From positions 4,566,001-4,630,000 of the forward strand of contig NZ_CP010836.1 of the NCBI RefSeq assembly GCF_000935025.1: a DNA stretch of 64,000 nucleotides, read 5' to 3'. The notes under the pieces were generated by a model that was not told the origin of the DNA, did not search any database, and saw only the letters and a list, made by a program, of their open reading frames with translations. The DNA comes from Sphingomonas hengshuiensis (GTDB lineage: Bacteria > Pseudomonadota > Alphaproteobacteria > Sphingomonadales > Sphingomonadaceae). A program made the position numbers and the translations under genes. Each line of letters starts with the position of its first letter. Position 1 is the stretch's first letter. This document shows positions 9,068 to 18,013 of the stretch, piece after piece.

Positions 9068-10510
9068 ATGATCCAGCGCACCGCCCAAGCCGATGTCTCG
9101 CGAGGGACGTCGCTGTCCCCCCATGCCCTGCGCGCATCGCCCGGCGCGCTTCGCTGCGCCGCCGCGCTCGCGCTCGCAGGCGTCGCGCTGGTGCCGGTCC
9201 ATGCCCAGCAGGCACCGTCGACGCCGATGGATTTCGCGACCGCGCAACAACGGCTGCTCGACACATCCGACGCGATCGAGGGCATGGCGGCCAATGTCCG
9301 CAGCAAGGAAGCGCAGCAGGGCGCGACGCGGACCTTGTATCGGCCGACGGTCGATATCGAGGCCCGCCTGCTCGATTATCAAAAGACCTTTCTGCTCCCG
9401 CTGGGCACCTTCGCATCGACGGCCGCATCCTACGGCATTGCCGACCCGTTCAAATATGTGACGCGACAGACGCTGGTCCGCCCGGTGGCGACGGGGTCCG
9501 TGCCGATCTATTCGGGCGGCGAGATCGCCGCGGCGCGCGCAGCCGCAAAGGCGCAGGTGACGCAGGCTGCCGCCGAGCGCGAAATCGCGTCCGAACAGGC
9601 GACGCTCCAGCTCGCCCAGGCCTATTTCGGCCAGCAGCTTGCGGTGCGCGCGCTGATCGTCCGGCGTCAGGCGCTCGAGGGGCTCGATGCGCACCTCGCC
9701 GATGCGCGAAAGCTGGAGCAGGCACGCTTCGCCGCCCGCGCACAGGTTCTCCAGGCGCAAGTGGCACGCGACGATGCCGACCGGGACTATCACAAGGCGA
9801 TTTCGGACCTGGCCACCGCCAACGCGATCCTGGCGGGATTGCTGCGGCTGCCCGGCGGGGTCCAGCCGACAACGCCGCTGTTCGTGCTGTCCGGATCGGC
9901 CGGGCGGCTGGAAGATTTCAAGGCGGTCGCGCTTTCCGCACACCCGCAACTGGTGCGCCTCCGCGCGCTCGGCGAGACGGCGGACGCCGGCGTGCGCGCC
10001 CAGCAGGCACGGCTGCGCCCGTCAATCTACGGCTTCGGTCAATATGACTTTAATCGCGACCATTCGCTTCTGACCAACCCCGACTGGGCATTTGGGGTGG
10101 GCATCAAATTCCAGCTCTTCTCGGGCACGGGCCGGCGCCAAGCCGTCGAAGCCGCCCGCGAGACGGCGGCACAGGCCGATGCCGGGCTTCGCGAAGCCAG
10201 GGTCCAGCTCGAGATCGGCGTGACCAAGGCCTGGAACGAGGCAGAGGCGACGCGCGAGCGGTTCGCGCTCCTGCGCAGCGCCGAAGCCTCGGCGGCCGAA
10301 AATCTCCGCCTCCAGTCGCTGGCATTCCGCGAGCAGCAAGCGACGTCGCTCGACGTCGTCGATGCGCAGCTCGGCGTGTCGCGGGTCGCGATCCAGCGCG
10401 CGCAGGCGGCGTACGATTATGACGTGGCGATCGCCCAATTGCTCGCCGCAAGCGGTCAGGCGCGGCGCCTGCCCGATTTCATCTCCCGCGCACACGAGGT
10501 GCTTCAATGA
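9068..10510 (+). CDS. TolC-family outer-membrane efflux channel
   Basis: A 480-residue TolC-like protein. A long N-region leads to a signal peptide (CAAALALAGVALVPVHAQQ). The mature part is rich in alanine-glutamine coiled coil, as expected for the periplasmic helical barrel, with two internal repeats (EIASEQATLQLAQAYFG and LEIGVTKAWNEAEATRERF) and a membrane strand region around GFGQYDFNRDHSLLTNPDW. ATG 9068 is the start. Its stop overlaps the next gene by 4 bases (10507-10510), so channel and adaptor are translationally coupled. It should form the outer-membrane exit of the export system encoded downstream. Confidence 0.88.
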   Translation: MIQRTAQADVSRGTSLSPHALRASPGALRCAAALALAGVALVPVHAQQAPSTPMDFATAQQRLLDTSDAIEGMAANVRSKEAQQGATRTLYRPTVDIEARLLDYQKTFLLPLGTFASTAASYGIADPFKYVTRQTLVRPVATGSVPIYSGGEIAAARAAAKAQVTQAAAEREIASEQATLQLAQAYFGQQLAVRALIVRRQALEGLDAHLADARKLEQARFAARAQVLQAQVARDDADRDYHKAISDLATANAILAGLLRLPGGVQPTTPLFVLSGSAGRLEDFKAVALSAHPQLVRLRALGETADAGVRAQQARLRPSIYGFGQYDFNRDHSLLTNPDWAFGVGIKFQLFSGTGRRQAVEAARETAAQADAGLREARVQLEIGVTKAWNEAEATRERFALLRSAEASAAENLRLQSLAFREQQATSLDVVDAQLGVSRVAIQRAQAAYDYDVAIAQLLAASGQARRLPDFISRAHEVLQ

Positions 10511-11541
10511 CCGAAACGTCCGCACCGGCAGACGGCATCCCGGGTGATGCGCCTGCACCGCGCGCGCGGCGCACCCCCCGCGCGCTCATCCTCGGCGTGA
10601 TCGTCGCGGGCGTCGTCGGCGCGGGGCTGTGGGCCACCGCGCATCCGACACCCCCAGAACTCCAGGGCATGGTCGATGCCCGCGAAATCCGGATTGCCAG
10701 CAAGGTCACCGGGCGCATCGCCAGCTTCGCGGTCGAGGAAGGACAGGCGGTCAGGGCCGGGCAACTCCTCTACACGATCGACAGTCCCGAGGTGAACGCC
10801 CGCAACATCCAGGCGCAGGGCGTGCTGCAGGCGGCACGGGCCGGCGAGAGCAAGGCTCGGCAAGGCGCGCGGCCGGAGGAGATCGATGCCGCGCGGGCGC
10901 AATGGCGCCGCGCCCAGGCCGCCGCCGATCTGGCTCAGCTGACCTTCACGCGAACCGATCGGCTGGCGGCACAGGGTGTCGTGGCCGGCCAGCGGCGGGA
11001 CGAGGCGCAGGCCAATGCGGTCGCGGCGGCCGAAGCCGCGCGCGCCGCCCGTGCGCAATATGATCAGACCCTGTCCGGCGCGCGGTCGCAGGACAAGCAG
11101 GCGGCGGGCGGCCAGGTCGAGCAGGCGCGCGGCGTCGTCGACGAGGCCAGGGCTGCCGCCGCTGAGACGCGGATGCGCGCGCCGATGAACGGTGAAGTCG
11201 GCAAGCGGCTGGCCGAGCCGGGCGAGCTCGTGCCGCAGGGCTTCCCGGTCTTCACGCTGACCGATGTCGACCATCCCTGGGTATCCTTGTTCGTCCGCGA
11301 GGATGCGTTTGGCGGCGTACCGCTCGGGACGATCGTCACCGGCCGGGTGCCCGCGCTGCGCAATGCCGTGGCCCGCTTCCGGCTGGTCTATATCGCGCCG
11401 GCCGGCGAGTTCGCGACCTGGCGCGCGACCCGCCAGTCAAACGGCTTCGACATCAAGAGCTTCGAACTGCGGGTGCGGCCCGTCACGCCGCTGGCGCAGC
11501 TGCGCCCCGGCATGACGGTGCTGTTCGACTGGCCACGATGA
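10507..11541 (+). CDS. HlyD-family periplasmic adaptor
   Basis: A 344-residue membrane-fusion protein of the YbhG/EmrA type. Residues 25-45 form one inner-membrane helix (ALILGVIVAGVVGAGLWA). The lipoyl halves are IRIASKVTGRIASFAVEEGQ and MRAPMNGEVGKRLAEPGE, separated by a long alanine-rich coiled-coil hairpin, and the beta-barrel end reads LRPGMTVLFDWPR. It would bridge the two ABC-2 permeases to the TolC-like channel. It overlaps the preceding gene by 4 bases and is followed 4 bases later by the first permease. Confidence 0.88.
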   Translation: MTETSAPADGIPGDAPAPRARRTPRALILGVIVAGVVGAGLWATAHPTPPELQGMVDAREIRIASKVTGRIASFAVEEGQAVRAGQLLYTIDSPEVNARNIQAQGVLQAARAGESKARQGARPEEIDAARAQWRRAQAAADLAQLTFTRTDRLAAQGVVAGQRRDEAQANAVAAAEAARAARAQYDQTLSGARSQDKQAAGGQVEQARGVVDEARAAAAETRMRAPMNGEVGKRLAEPGELVPQGFPVFTLTDVDHPWVSLFVREDAFGGVPLGTIVTGRVPALRNAVARFRLVYIAPAGEFATWRATRQSNGFDIKSFELRVRPVTPLAQLRPGMTVLFDWPR

Positions 11542-11545
11542 TCTT

Positions 11546-12706
11546 ATGGCATCCGCCTTCCTCTCCAGTTTCCGGCGCGAGATGCGGTTCCTGCGCCACA
11601 GCGTGTGGGATCTCGGGCTCGTCACCTGGATCCCGCTGCTGCTGATGTCGGTGATCGCATGGCAGATGTCGCCGGCGGTGCTGCGCGACCTGCCGATCGC
11701 GGTGGTCGACCTCGACGGCACCGGAATCGGGCGCGCGCTTGTAAACCGGTTGGAAGCGGCGCCGGGGCTGACCGTCGTTGCCACGCCGCGTGATTTCGCC
11801 CAGGCCGAGGTGCTGGCCCGCGCGCGCCGGGTGTTCGCGATCGTGCTGATCCCGGCCGACGCTTCGGCGGATCTGGCACGCAAGGGCCAGGCCACCGTCG
11901 TCAGCTATTACAATATGAGCTATTATACGCCCGGTACGGCGGCACAGCGCGAGATCGCCGCGACGGTTCGTGATTATGCCGAGACGCTGTCGCGCGAGCA
12001 GACCGCCGCGACGCGGGGCGTCAAGGCGGTGCGTACCGCCCCCGTCGCCGCGCAGACGACGGTCCTGTTCAATCCGCAGGGCAGCTATGAAATCCAGCTG
12101 GTATCGCTGCTGCATCCCGCGATCCTCCACCTGATCTTCATGGTCTGCGTCGTCGGGGCGCTGGGGCGCGAATTGCGCGACGGCACGATAGGCGAATGGC
12201 TCGGTGCCCAGACGGCCGGGCGCGCGGCGGCGGTCGCCGGCAAGATCGCGCCCTATCTCCTGATCTTCATGCTGTGGGCCGCCGTCGCCCTGCTCTATAT
12301 CGGCACGCGCGGCTGGCCCGTCGCCGGCAGCGCGGCGGTGATCCTGGTCGGCTATCTCGCGCTCTATCTCGCCCATGCCGGGCTCGCCCTGCTCCTTGTC
12401 GGACTCACGCAGGCGATGGCGCAGTCGCTTTCACTGACCGGCCTCTATGCGGGGTCTTCCTTCGCCTTTTCCGGCGCGATCTTTCCGATCCAGTCCGCGT
12501 CGTGGTTCGGACGGCTGTGGAGCAGTATCCTGCCCTACTCCGAATATGCCAAGCTGCAGGCCGAACAGATGGTGATGGGAACCGACGCGGCGTGGTCGCT
12601 CCGGCATGTCGCGATCATGCTGCTGTTCTTCGGGATCGGCAGCGCGATCGGCCTGCCGCGCTATCTCCGCGCGGCGACGCGACCGGCCGTGTGGGGGCGG
12701 CGCTGA
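11546..12706 (+). CDS. ABC-2 type permease (first of two)
   Basis: A 386-residue ABC-2 membrane protein of the YbhS/YhhJ type. It has one N-terminal membrane helix, a large periplasmic domain (DLPIAVVDLDGTGIGRALV...), and five C-terminal helices. The latter start at LLHPAILHLIFMVCVVGALGR and include the conserved motif region YAGSSFAFSGAIFPI. Such proteins pair up and work with an ATPase and an HlyD adaptor to export hydrophobic compounds. Here no ATPase is encoded beside it. Its stop overlaps the second permease start at 12706. Confidence 0.85.
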   Translation: MASAFLSSFRREMRFLRHSVWDLGLVTWIPLLLMSVIAWQMSPAVLRDLPIAVVDLDGTGIGRALVNRLEAAPGLTVVATPRDFAQAEVLARARRVFAIVLIPADASADLARKGQATVVSYYNMSYYTPGTAAQREIAATVRDYAETLSREQTAATRGVKAVRTAPVAAQTTVLFNPQGSYEIQLVSLLHPAILHLIFMVCVVGALGRELRDGTIGEWLGAQTAGRAAAVAGKIAPYLLIFMLWAAVALLYIGTRGWPVAGSAAVILVGYLALYLAHAGLALLLVGLTQAMAQSLSLTGLYAGSSFAFSGAIFPIQSASWFGRLWSSILPYSEYAKLQAEQMVMGTDAAWSLRHVAIMLLFFGIGSAIGLPRYLRAATRPAVWGRR

Positions 12707-13842
12707 TGCGCGCGGCGTTTCGCGAGACGTTGCGGGCGATCCTGGCCGACAAGGCGGTGATGACGCTCGTCTTCATCTCGGTGATCCTCTATTCGTTCCT
12801 TTATCCCCAGGCCTATCGCGGCGAGGTTGCCGCCCGCATCCCGGTCATCGTGGTCGATCTCGATCACAGCGCAATGAGCCGCGCGCTGCTGATCCGTGCC
12901 AACGCCACGCGGCAGGTCGAGATCACGGCGCAGGCCGACAGCCCCGCGGCCGCGCTGGCCGCGCTCAAACGCCAGCAGGCGAGCGTGATCGTCGTCATCC
13001 CCGACGATTTTGAGAAGCGGATCCTGCAGGGGCGCCAGGGCGTCGTTCGCCTGTTCGGCAATGGCGCGTATCTGTTGCGCAGCAGCACCGCGCTGGCCGG
13101 AGTGGCGGCGGCCTTCGCCACGGTCGGGGTCGATGCCGCCACGTCGCAGGCGATGGCGCAGGGCGCACCTGCCGCGTCGCCGATCGCGGTAGCCTCACGG
13201 CCGCTGTTCAATCTTGGCGAAGGCTATGGCAGCAGTTCGATCCCCGCCGTGGCGCAGATCGTCGTCCATCAAACCCTGCTCATGGGCCTTGTCATGTTGG
13301 CGGCGACCCGCCGCGAACGCCTGGGGCGGCTGGCGTTCCGGCCCAGCGCGCTGGCGGGCGTCGCTGCGGCCTTCTTGCTGATCGGCCTCGTCAACATCCT
13401 CTATTTCGAGGGGTTCGCGTTCTGGCTCCAGGGCTATCCTCGCGCCGGCACGCTGGCGTCGCTGCTCGGCGCCGCTGCGCTGTTCAGCGCGGCGATCGTT
13501 GCCCTGGCGCTGTTTCTCGCCAGCTTCTTTACGGTCCGGGAGCGGGCGGTGCAGCTATGGATTTCGACCTCGTTGCCGATCTTCTTCCTGGCCGGCATTT
13601 CCTGGCCGGCCGAGGCCATGCCGAGACCGCTCGCCTGGCTCGCGCTCCTCCTGCCGACGACGCCGGGCATCAACCTGATGATCGAGGTCGGTCAGATGGG
13701 GGCGACCTTGAGCGAGACATGGCGCCAGGTCGCCAACCTGCTGGTGATCACCGTGGCTTATGGGGCGCTCGCCGTCATTCGGCTGCGCCCCCGTCCAGCG
13801 GACGAAACGCCAGACGCCGGCAACGCGGCGGCGGCAATTTGA
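12706..13842 (+). CDS. ABC-2 type permease (second of two)
   Basis: A 378-residue paralogue of the preceding permease with the same layout: an N-terminal helix (AVMTLVFISVILYSFLYPQAY), a periplasmic domain starting RIPVIVVDLDHSAMSRALL, and C-terminal helices ending in LVITVAYGALAVIRLRP. The motif LPIFFLAGISWPAEAMP matches the conserved ABC-2 signature before the last helices. ATG 12706 overlaps the previous stop (TGATG), indicating coupled translation and a heterodimer. It is the last gene of the operon and is followed within about 70 bases by an IS110 element. Confidence 0.85.
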   Translation: MRAAFRETLRAILADKAVMTLVFISVILYSFLYPQAYRGEVAARIPVIVVDLDHSAMSRALLIRANATRQVEITAQADSPAAALAALKRQQASVIVVIPDDFEKRILQGRQGVVRLFGNGAYLLRSSTALAGVAAAFATVGVDAATSQAMAQGAPAASPIAVASRPLFNLGEGYGSSSIPAVAQIVVHQTLLMGLVMLAATRRERLGRLAFRPSALAGVAAAFLLIGLVNILYFEGFAFWLQGYPRAGTLASLLGAAALFSAAIVALALFLASFFTVRERAVQLWISTSLPIFFLAGISWPAEAMPRPLAWLALLLPTTPGINLMIEVGQMGATLSETWRQVANLLVITVAYGALAVIRLRPRPADETPDAGNAAAAI

Positions 13843-13909
13843 GTTTCTGGAATTGACCCCGCTGAATGATATCGGGCGGCTGGCTGGACGGAATGCATGA
13901 TGACCCACC

Positions 13910-14860
13910 TCATTCGGAGAATGCCGGGGCCAGCATCGTCGCCATATCCCCTTTTGCATCGCGGGCTTTTGCGTTGAGCCTGACGAGTAATTTTCGTGCA
14001 AGAGCGATGCGGACGACCATCTTCGCCTTGCCCTGTGCGAGCAGCCGGTCGCGGAAGCTGGCGAGATCGTCGTCGTATTTTCTGGCGACGTCGGCGACGA
14101 GGTAGAGGATCGATCGGACGGAAGGCCTTCCGCCCCGAACGCGGCGCCGGCCATTGCGCTGTCCGCTGTCGTTGGCGAGGGGAGCAAGGCCCGCGAGCTT
14201 GGCGATTGCCTTGTTCGAGAGGGTGCCGAGTTCCGGCAGGTCGGCGAGCAGGACGGCAACGGTTCTGTCGGCAAGGCCCTTGATCGAACGAATGGTCTTG
14301 TCGAGTTCGGCCCAGAGCGGATCGGCGGTGATCAGCGCCGCGATCTGGGCCGCAAGTGCCTTGGCCTGGCGGTTGAAAAGGGCAATCGCCTCCTTCAGGC
14401 TCGCCAATGCGGTGGGCTCACTGGTGCTGTGCAGCCGCTGCTTCTGGACCGAGAGATCGGCGGTAACCTGGCGCAATCTGGCCGTAAGTGCCGTCAGCCG
14501 GCGCTGATCCTCAGACGGCGGAGGCGTGGCGACCAGCTGTCTGGCATCGGCATAGCCGGCGATCATCTCGGCATCGATGCGATCTGTCTTCTCCAGATTG
14601 CCCATCGCGTCGGCGAAGCTGCGAACGGCCCTGGGGTTGGCGATGGCGCAGGGCTGACCCTGCTTCCACAGCGCCAGGAAGGCCGCTTGCTCAACACCTC
14701 CCGAAGCCTCCATCACGACCAGTTCGACACTGTGTTCGCGGCAGAAGGCGAGCAGTTGCGCGACGCCTTCTGCCGTGTTGGCGAAACGCTGATATCGTCC
14801 GGCGGACCAGCTATCGAGCCAGGCTTTGGAAACATCCACTCCACAAAGGTTGCGCATCAC
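13910..14860 (-). CDS. IS110-family transposase (second, unrelated copy)
   Basis: A 316-residue DEDD transposase with D9 (CGVDVSK), E51 (VVMEASGG), D93 and D96 (KTDRIDAEM). The C-terminal Transposase_20 domain includes TIRSIKGLADRTVAVLLADL and KLAGLAPLANDSGQRNGRR. It is only distantly similar to the enzyme at 2550-3572 and represents a different IS110 subgroup. The coding region is complete. Its non-coding flank lies upstream, to the right at 14861 to about 15048, which is where IS110-group elements encode their guide RNA. The element is inserted between the efflux operon and an IS5 remnant. Confidence 0.9.
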   Translation of the reverse strand: MMRNLCGVDVSKAWLDSWSAGRYQRFANTAEGVAQLLAFCREHSVELVVMEASGGVEQAAFLALWKQGQPCAIANPRAVRSFADAMGNLEKTDRIDAEMIAGYADARQLVATPPPSEDQRRLTALTARLRQVTADLSVQKQRLHSTSEPTALASLKEAIALFNRQAKALAAQIAALITADPLWAELDKTIRSIKGLADRTVAVLLADLPELGTLSNKAIAKLAGLAPLANDSGQRNGRRRVRGGRPSVRSILYLVADVARKYDDDLASFRDRLLAQGKAKMVVRIALARKLLVRLNAKARDAKGDMATMLAPAFSE

Positions 14861-15048
14861 GGTAACCTGCCTTGTCTGTGCGATTGAGAATCAACCGACT
14901 GTTCGGTCGTGCGTGACAACGGCGATGATCCCAGGCTCCGTCGCGGTGAGCACCTGAGGGGGAACGGGCGACATCGCCGCCACGCCGGTGTGGGTGGCCA
15001 CCCACACCGGCGCTCAGTCGCTTCCAGCAGAAACGAGCCGTGCTCGTC
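14861..15048 (-). ncRNA. Upstream non-coding end of the IS110 element, possible bridge RNA
   Basis: About 190 bases without a gene separate the IS110 transposase start from the IS5 fragment. In IS110-group elements the guide RNA is transcribed from this upstream end. No inverted repeat defines the element border here, so the RNA and the element end are placed by family layout only. The perfect palindrome at 14983-15012 lies inside or at the edge of this stretch. Confidence 0.35.
14983..15012. repeat. Perfect 30-bp palindrome
   Basis: CGCCGGTGTGGGTGG (14983-14997) is followed immediately by its exact reverse complement (14998-15012), with no loop. It lies close to the outer end of the IS110 element. 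It could be a target preferred by the element, part of its guide RNA, or a fused pair of IS ends. Confidence 0.9.
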
Positions 15049-15331
15049 CAGATACAAGGGGGCAACCCTGCTCGGCGACAAGGGATACGACAGCAACGCC
15101 ATCCGTGAAGCTGCTGCCGCCAAGAACGCTTGGGCCAACATCCCATCGCGGTCCAACCGCAAGCAACGCTTCGCCTTCTCGGGCTGGCTTTATCAGCAGC
15201 GGAACCTTGTCGAGCGCTTCTTCAACCGTATCAAGCACTTCCGGGGTATCGCCACCCGCTATGACAAGTGTCCCGAAAACTACCTCGCCGCCGTCAAACT
15301 CATCTGCGCACGCATCTGGTGTGCAGCGTAA
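15049..15331 (+). pseudogene. IS5-family transposase, C-terminal remnant
   Basis: From about 15055 the frame reads GATLLGDKGYDSNAIREAA, then NLVERFFNRIKHFRGIATRYDK, the last catalytic segment of an IS5-type DDE transposase, ending at TAA 15329-15331. The N-terminal two thirds are missing, cut off where the IS110 element begins. The upstream part of the same open frame has no similarity to the family. Confidence 0.75.
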
Positions 15332-15423
15332 TGAGTCTACGCCCTAATGGTCTCGCACCGAGTTGACGCCGCAACCGACCGTTGCAGATGACAAGATGAC
15401 ACAGCGTCGCTAAGGCTTTTCCT

Positions 15424-15828
15424 ATGTTGGGGGCAATTCGAAGCAGGAAGAGTGCGCGCAGCCTTGCGGCTGCCCTGTTCGCGTTCGCCCTGTTGCTGCG
15501 GATCGCGATCCCCTCCGGCTTCATGCCCGCCCAGACGACGCATGGCATCGTTGTGCGCATGTGCGGCGGCATGGCCAGCGGCCAGACGATGCTCCTCGAC
15601 GTCGGCGTGCCGGACACGGGCAAACACCACCCCGAGCAGGACAAGCCGGTCGTGCCGTGCGCGTTTGCGGGGCTATCGGCGCCGGTGCTCGGCGCCGATC
15701 CGACGCTCGCCATGGCGATGCCGGCGATGGTGCTGGGCGAATTCGCGCTGCCGCCGCCCTCGGACTTCCGCCTCGCCGACGCCGATTTCCTGACCCCGCC
15801 GCTTCGAGGGCCGCCCGCGCGCGCCTGA
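15424..15828 (+). CDS. DUF2946 family protein (first copy)
   Basis: A 134-residue protein with a hydrophobic N-terminal segment (SLAAALFAFALLLRIAIPSGFMP) and the DUF2946 signature: GFMP, then HGIVVRMCGG, with further His, Met and Cys residues (KHHPEQDK, VVPCAF). The family is often found beside TonB receptors and copper proteins, but its biochemical role is not established. A second copy at 18865-19269 has the same motif order. It opens the copper-related block; the receptor starts 104 bases further on. A role in binding or sensing copper outside the inner membrane is inference from context and residues. Confidence 0.75.
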   Translation: MLGAIRSRKSARSLAAALFAFALLLRIAIPSGFMPAQTTHGIVVRMCGGMASGQTMLLDVGVPDTGKHHPEQDKPVVPCAFAGLSAPVLGADPTLAMAMPAMVLGEFALPPPSDFRLADADFLTPPLRGPPARA

Positions 15829-15931
15829 GCGCCGGAGTGGATCGATCCCGTCGCGCGCCGCGCGGCTTGTTTCCCTGTTCTCCGGTGTGCTGCGCGCCTG
15901 TCGCGCATTCCCAGCCCTGCCGGAGAATTCC

Positions 15932-18013
15932 ATGCTCAAGACCCGAATGCTGGCGACGCTCGCCTGCACCGTAGCGCCCGTTGCCGCCCATGCTCAGGAC
16001 AAGCCCGCCCAGGGCTGGACCGCCGACACCATCGTCGTGACCGGTCAGCGCGAAACCTATGCCACGCCGCAGACCACGACCGCGACGCGCACCGCCACGC
16101 CGGTCGAGAAAGTCCCCCAGTCGATCCAGACGATCACGCGCACGCTGATCGAGGAGCAGGATCTCCAGACACTGCCCGACGCGCTGGTCAACGTCTCGGG
16201 CGTGGTGCCCACCAGCATCGAGCAGACCGTGCTCCAGCCGACGCTCATCCGCGGCTTCGCAGTCAATTGTTACATCGACGGCGTGCCGACCTATCAGCTC
16301 CCGGCCGGCGTCGGCGATCCCGGCACGCTGGTCAATGTCGAGCGCATCGACGTCGCCAAGGGGCCGACCGCCACGCTCTATGGCGGGGGCAGCGGCGCGC
16401 CGCTGTCGGGGGTCATCAACCTCGTCTCGCGCGATCCTTACGACCGGCTGGGCATGACGATCACCGCGCGTGCGGGCTCGTTCGGCACGGTTGGGGCGGA
16501 AGGCGACGTCAATCTGCCGCTGATGGCGGGCGTCGCCCTGCGCGTGACCGGCATGATCGACAGCGCCGATAGCTATATCGACTTCGTCAGCCGCGATCGC
16601 CGCGCGATCTTCCCGACCCTGGCGATCGGCCTTGGCACCGATACCAGCCTGGTGGTGCGCGGGCGCTACAGCAAGATCGAGCAGACCGAATATGCCGGCC
16701 TGCCGGTGTCGCTGCTCGATCCGGTCGCGGTGATTGATCGCGCTACCTATGCCGGCGCGCGCGACATGCCGCGCACCGGAATCGAGAACAAGGGGCTGAC
16801 CGGATCGCTCACCCACCGCTTTTCGGACCGGGTGGAGGCGAATCTGACCGTCGCGCGCACCATCACCAGCTTCGAGGAACGGGGCAGCTTTCCCTATGGC
16901 GAGATCAGCGGGACGGTCTATAATTTCGGCACCGCCTTTCTGCCGTCCGAGAGCAAGAAGACCTATGCGACCGGCACGGTTACCGCCCGCTTCGGGGAGG
17001 GTGGCCTGCGCCAGACGATCCTGGTCGGCGCCGATTACGACCATAGCCGCTATTTCGGGGCGATGTATTTCAATCCGGCCTGGGCGACGATCGACTACGC
17101 CCGCCCGCTGCCGGCGCCGAACTTTGGCGGCGACCCGCCCTTTTATTTCGATCAGCACGACCGGATGGAGAGCTTCGCCCTCTTCGCGCAGGACCAGATC
17201 GGTATCGGCGATCGGCTGGACGTGACGCTCGGCCTGCGCTGGACGCATATCAAGGTCACCAGCAATGTCGGCGTGGCGACCGAGGATACCGCGGAGAAGG
17301 TCACGCCGCGGATCGGCGCGACCTTCCGCATCGTCGACGGCATCTCGCTGTTCGGCGGCTATGCCGAGGGGTTCCAGGGCGTGGTCGGCGGTGGCTTCTA
17401 CACCATCACCCCCAAGCCCGAGACGTCGCAGGCCTGGGAAGGCGGGATCAAGTTCGCAGCGCCGATCAAGGGGCTGACCGGCACCGCCGCGCTCTACCAG
17501 ATCACCCGCCAGAATGTGGTGACCGCCGATCCGGTGGTGCCGTTCGCGAACATCCAGACCGGCGAGCAGCGCGCGCGCAGCGCCGAACTCGACCTGATTT
17601 ATGAGCCGGTCCCCTCGGTGTCGCTGCTGTTCAACTATGCCTATACCGACGCCAAGGTCACCAAGGACAACAGCCTGCCGGTCGGCGACCGGCTGCGCGC
17701 GGTGCCGGCGCATAGCGGGCGGCTGGCGGCGCGCTACCGCTTCCGCGACGGCGCGTTGCGGGGCTTTTCACTGGGAAGCGGCGTCACCGCCGTGTCGCGG
17801 CGCGAGCTTACCTTGCCCAACACGGTGTCGGTCAAGGGCATGGCGCTGGTGGACGCGCAGGCCTCCTACGATCTCGGCCCCGTCTCGCTCAGCCTGTCGG
17901 TGACCAACCTGCTCGGCAATGACGGGCTGGAGCCGTACCAGTATTTCGGCGGCCCCTATGTGATCCCCACCCAGCCGCGCTCGGCCTTCCTCACGCTCAA
18001 GGGAGGGTTCTGA
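15932..18013 (+). CDS. TonB-dependent outer-membrane receptor (first)
   Basis: A 693-residue siderophore-type receptor. A signal peptide (MLKTRMLATLACTVAPVAAHAQ) precedes a TonB-box-like DTIVVTGQR. The plug domain is seen in VEKVPQSIQTITRTLIEEQ and VERIDVAKGPTATLYGGG, and the 22-strand barrel ends in RSAFLTLKGGF with the usual terminal phenylalanine. It should take up a metal complex across the outer membrane using TonB energy. The start ATG 15932 follows CGGAGA. The stop shares a base with the next gene (TGATG). Because the neighbours are copper proteins, a copper or copper-chelate substrate is more likely than iron, but this is not provable from sequence. Confidence 0.88.
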   Translation: MLKTRMLATLACTVAPVAAHAQDKPAQGWTADTIVVTGQRETYATPQTTTATRTATPVEKVPQSIQTITRTLIEEQDLQTLPDALVNVSGVVPTSIEQTVLQPTLIRGFAVNCYIDGVPTYQLPAGVGDPGTLVNVERIDVAKGPTATLYGGGSGAPLSGVINLVSRDPYDRLGMTITARAGSFGTVGAEGDVNLPLMAGVALRVTGMIDSADSYIDFVSRDRRAIFPTLAIGLGTDTSLVVRGRYSKIEQTEYAGLPVSLLDPVAVIDRATYAGARDMPRTGIENKGLTGSLTHRFSDRVEANLTVARTITSFEERGSFPYGEISGTVYNFGTAFLPSESKKTYATGTVTARFGEGGLRQTILVGADYDHSRYFGAMYFNPAWATIDYARPLPAPNFGGDPPFYFDQHDRMESFALFAQDQIGIGDRLDVTLGLRWTHIKVTSNVGVATEDTAEKVTPRIGATFRIVDGISLFGGYAEGFQGVVGGGFYTITPKPETSQAWEGGIKFAAPIKGLTGTAALYQITRQNVVTADPVVPFANIQTGEQRARSAELDLIYEPVPSVSLLFNYAYTDAKVTKDNSLPVGDRLRAVPAHSGRLAARYRFRDGALRGFSLGSGVTAVSRRELTLPNTVSVKGMALVDAQASYDLGPVSLSLSVTNLLGNDGLEPYQYFGGPYVIPTQPRSAFLTLKGGF

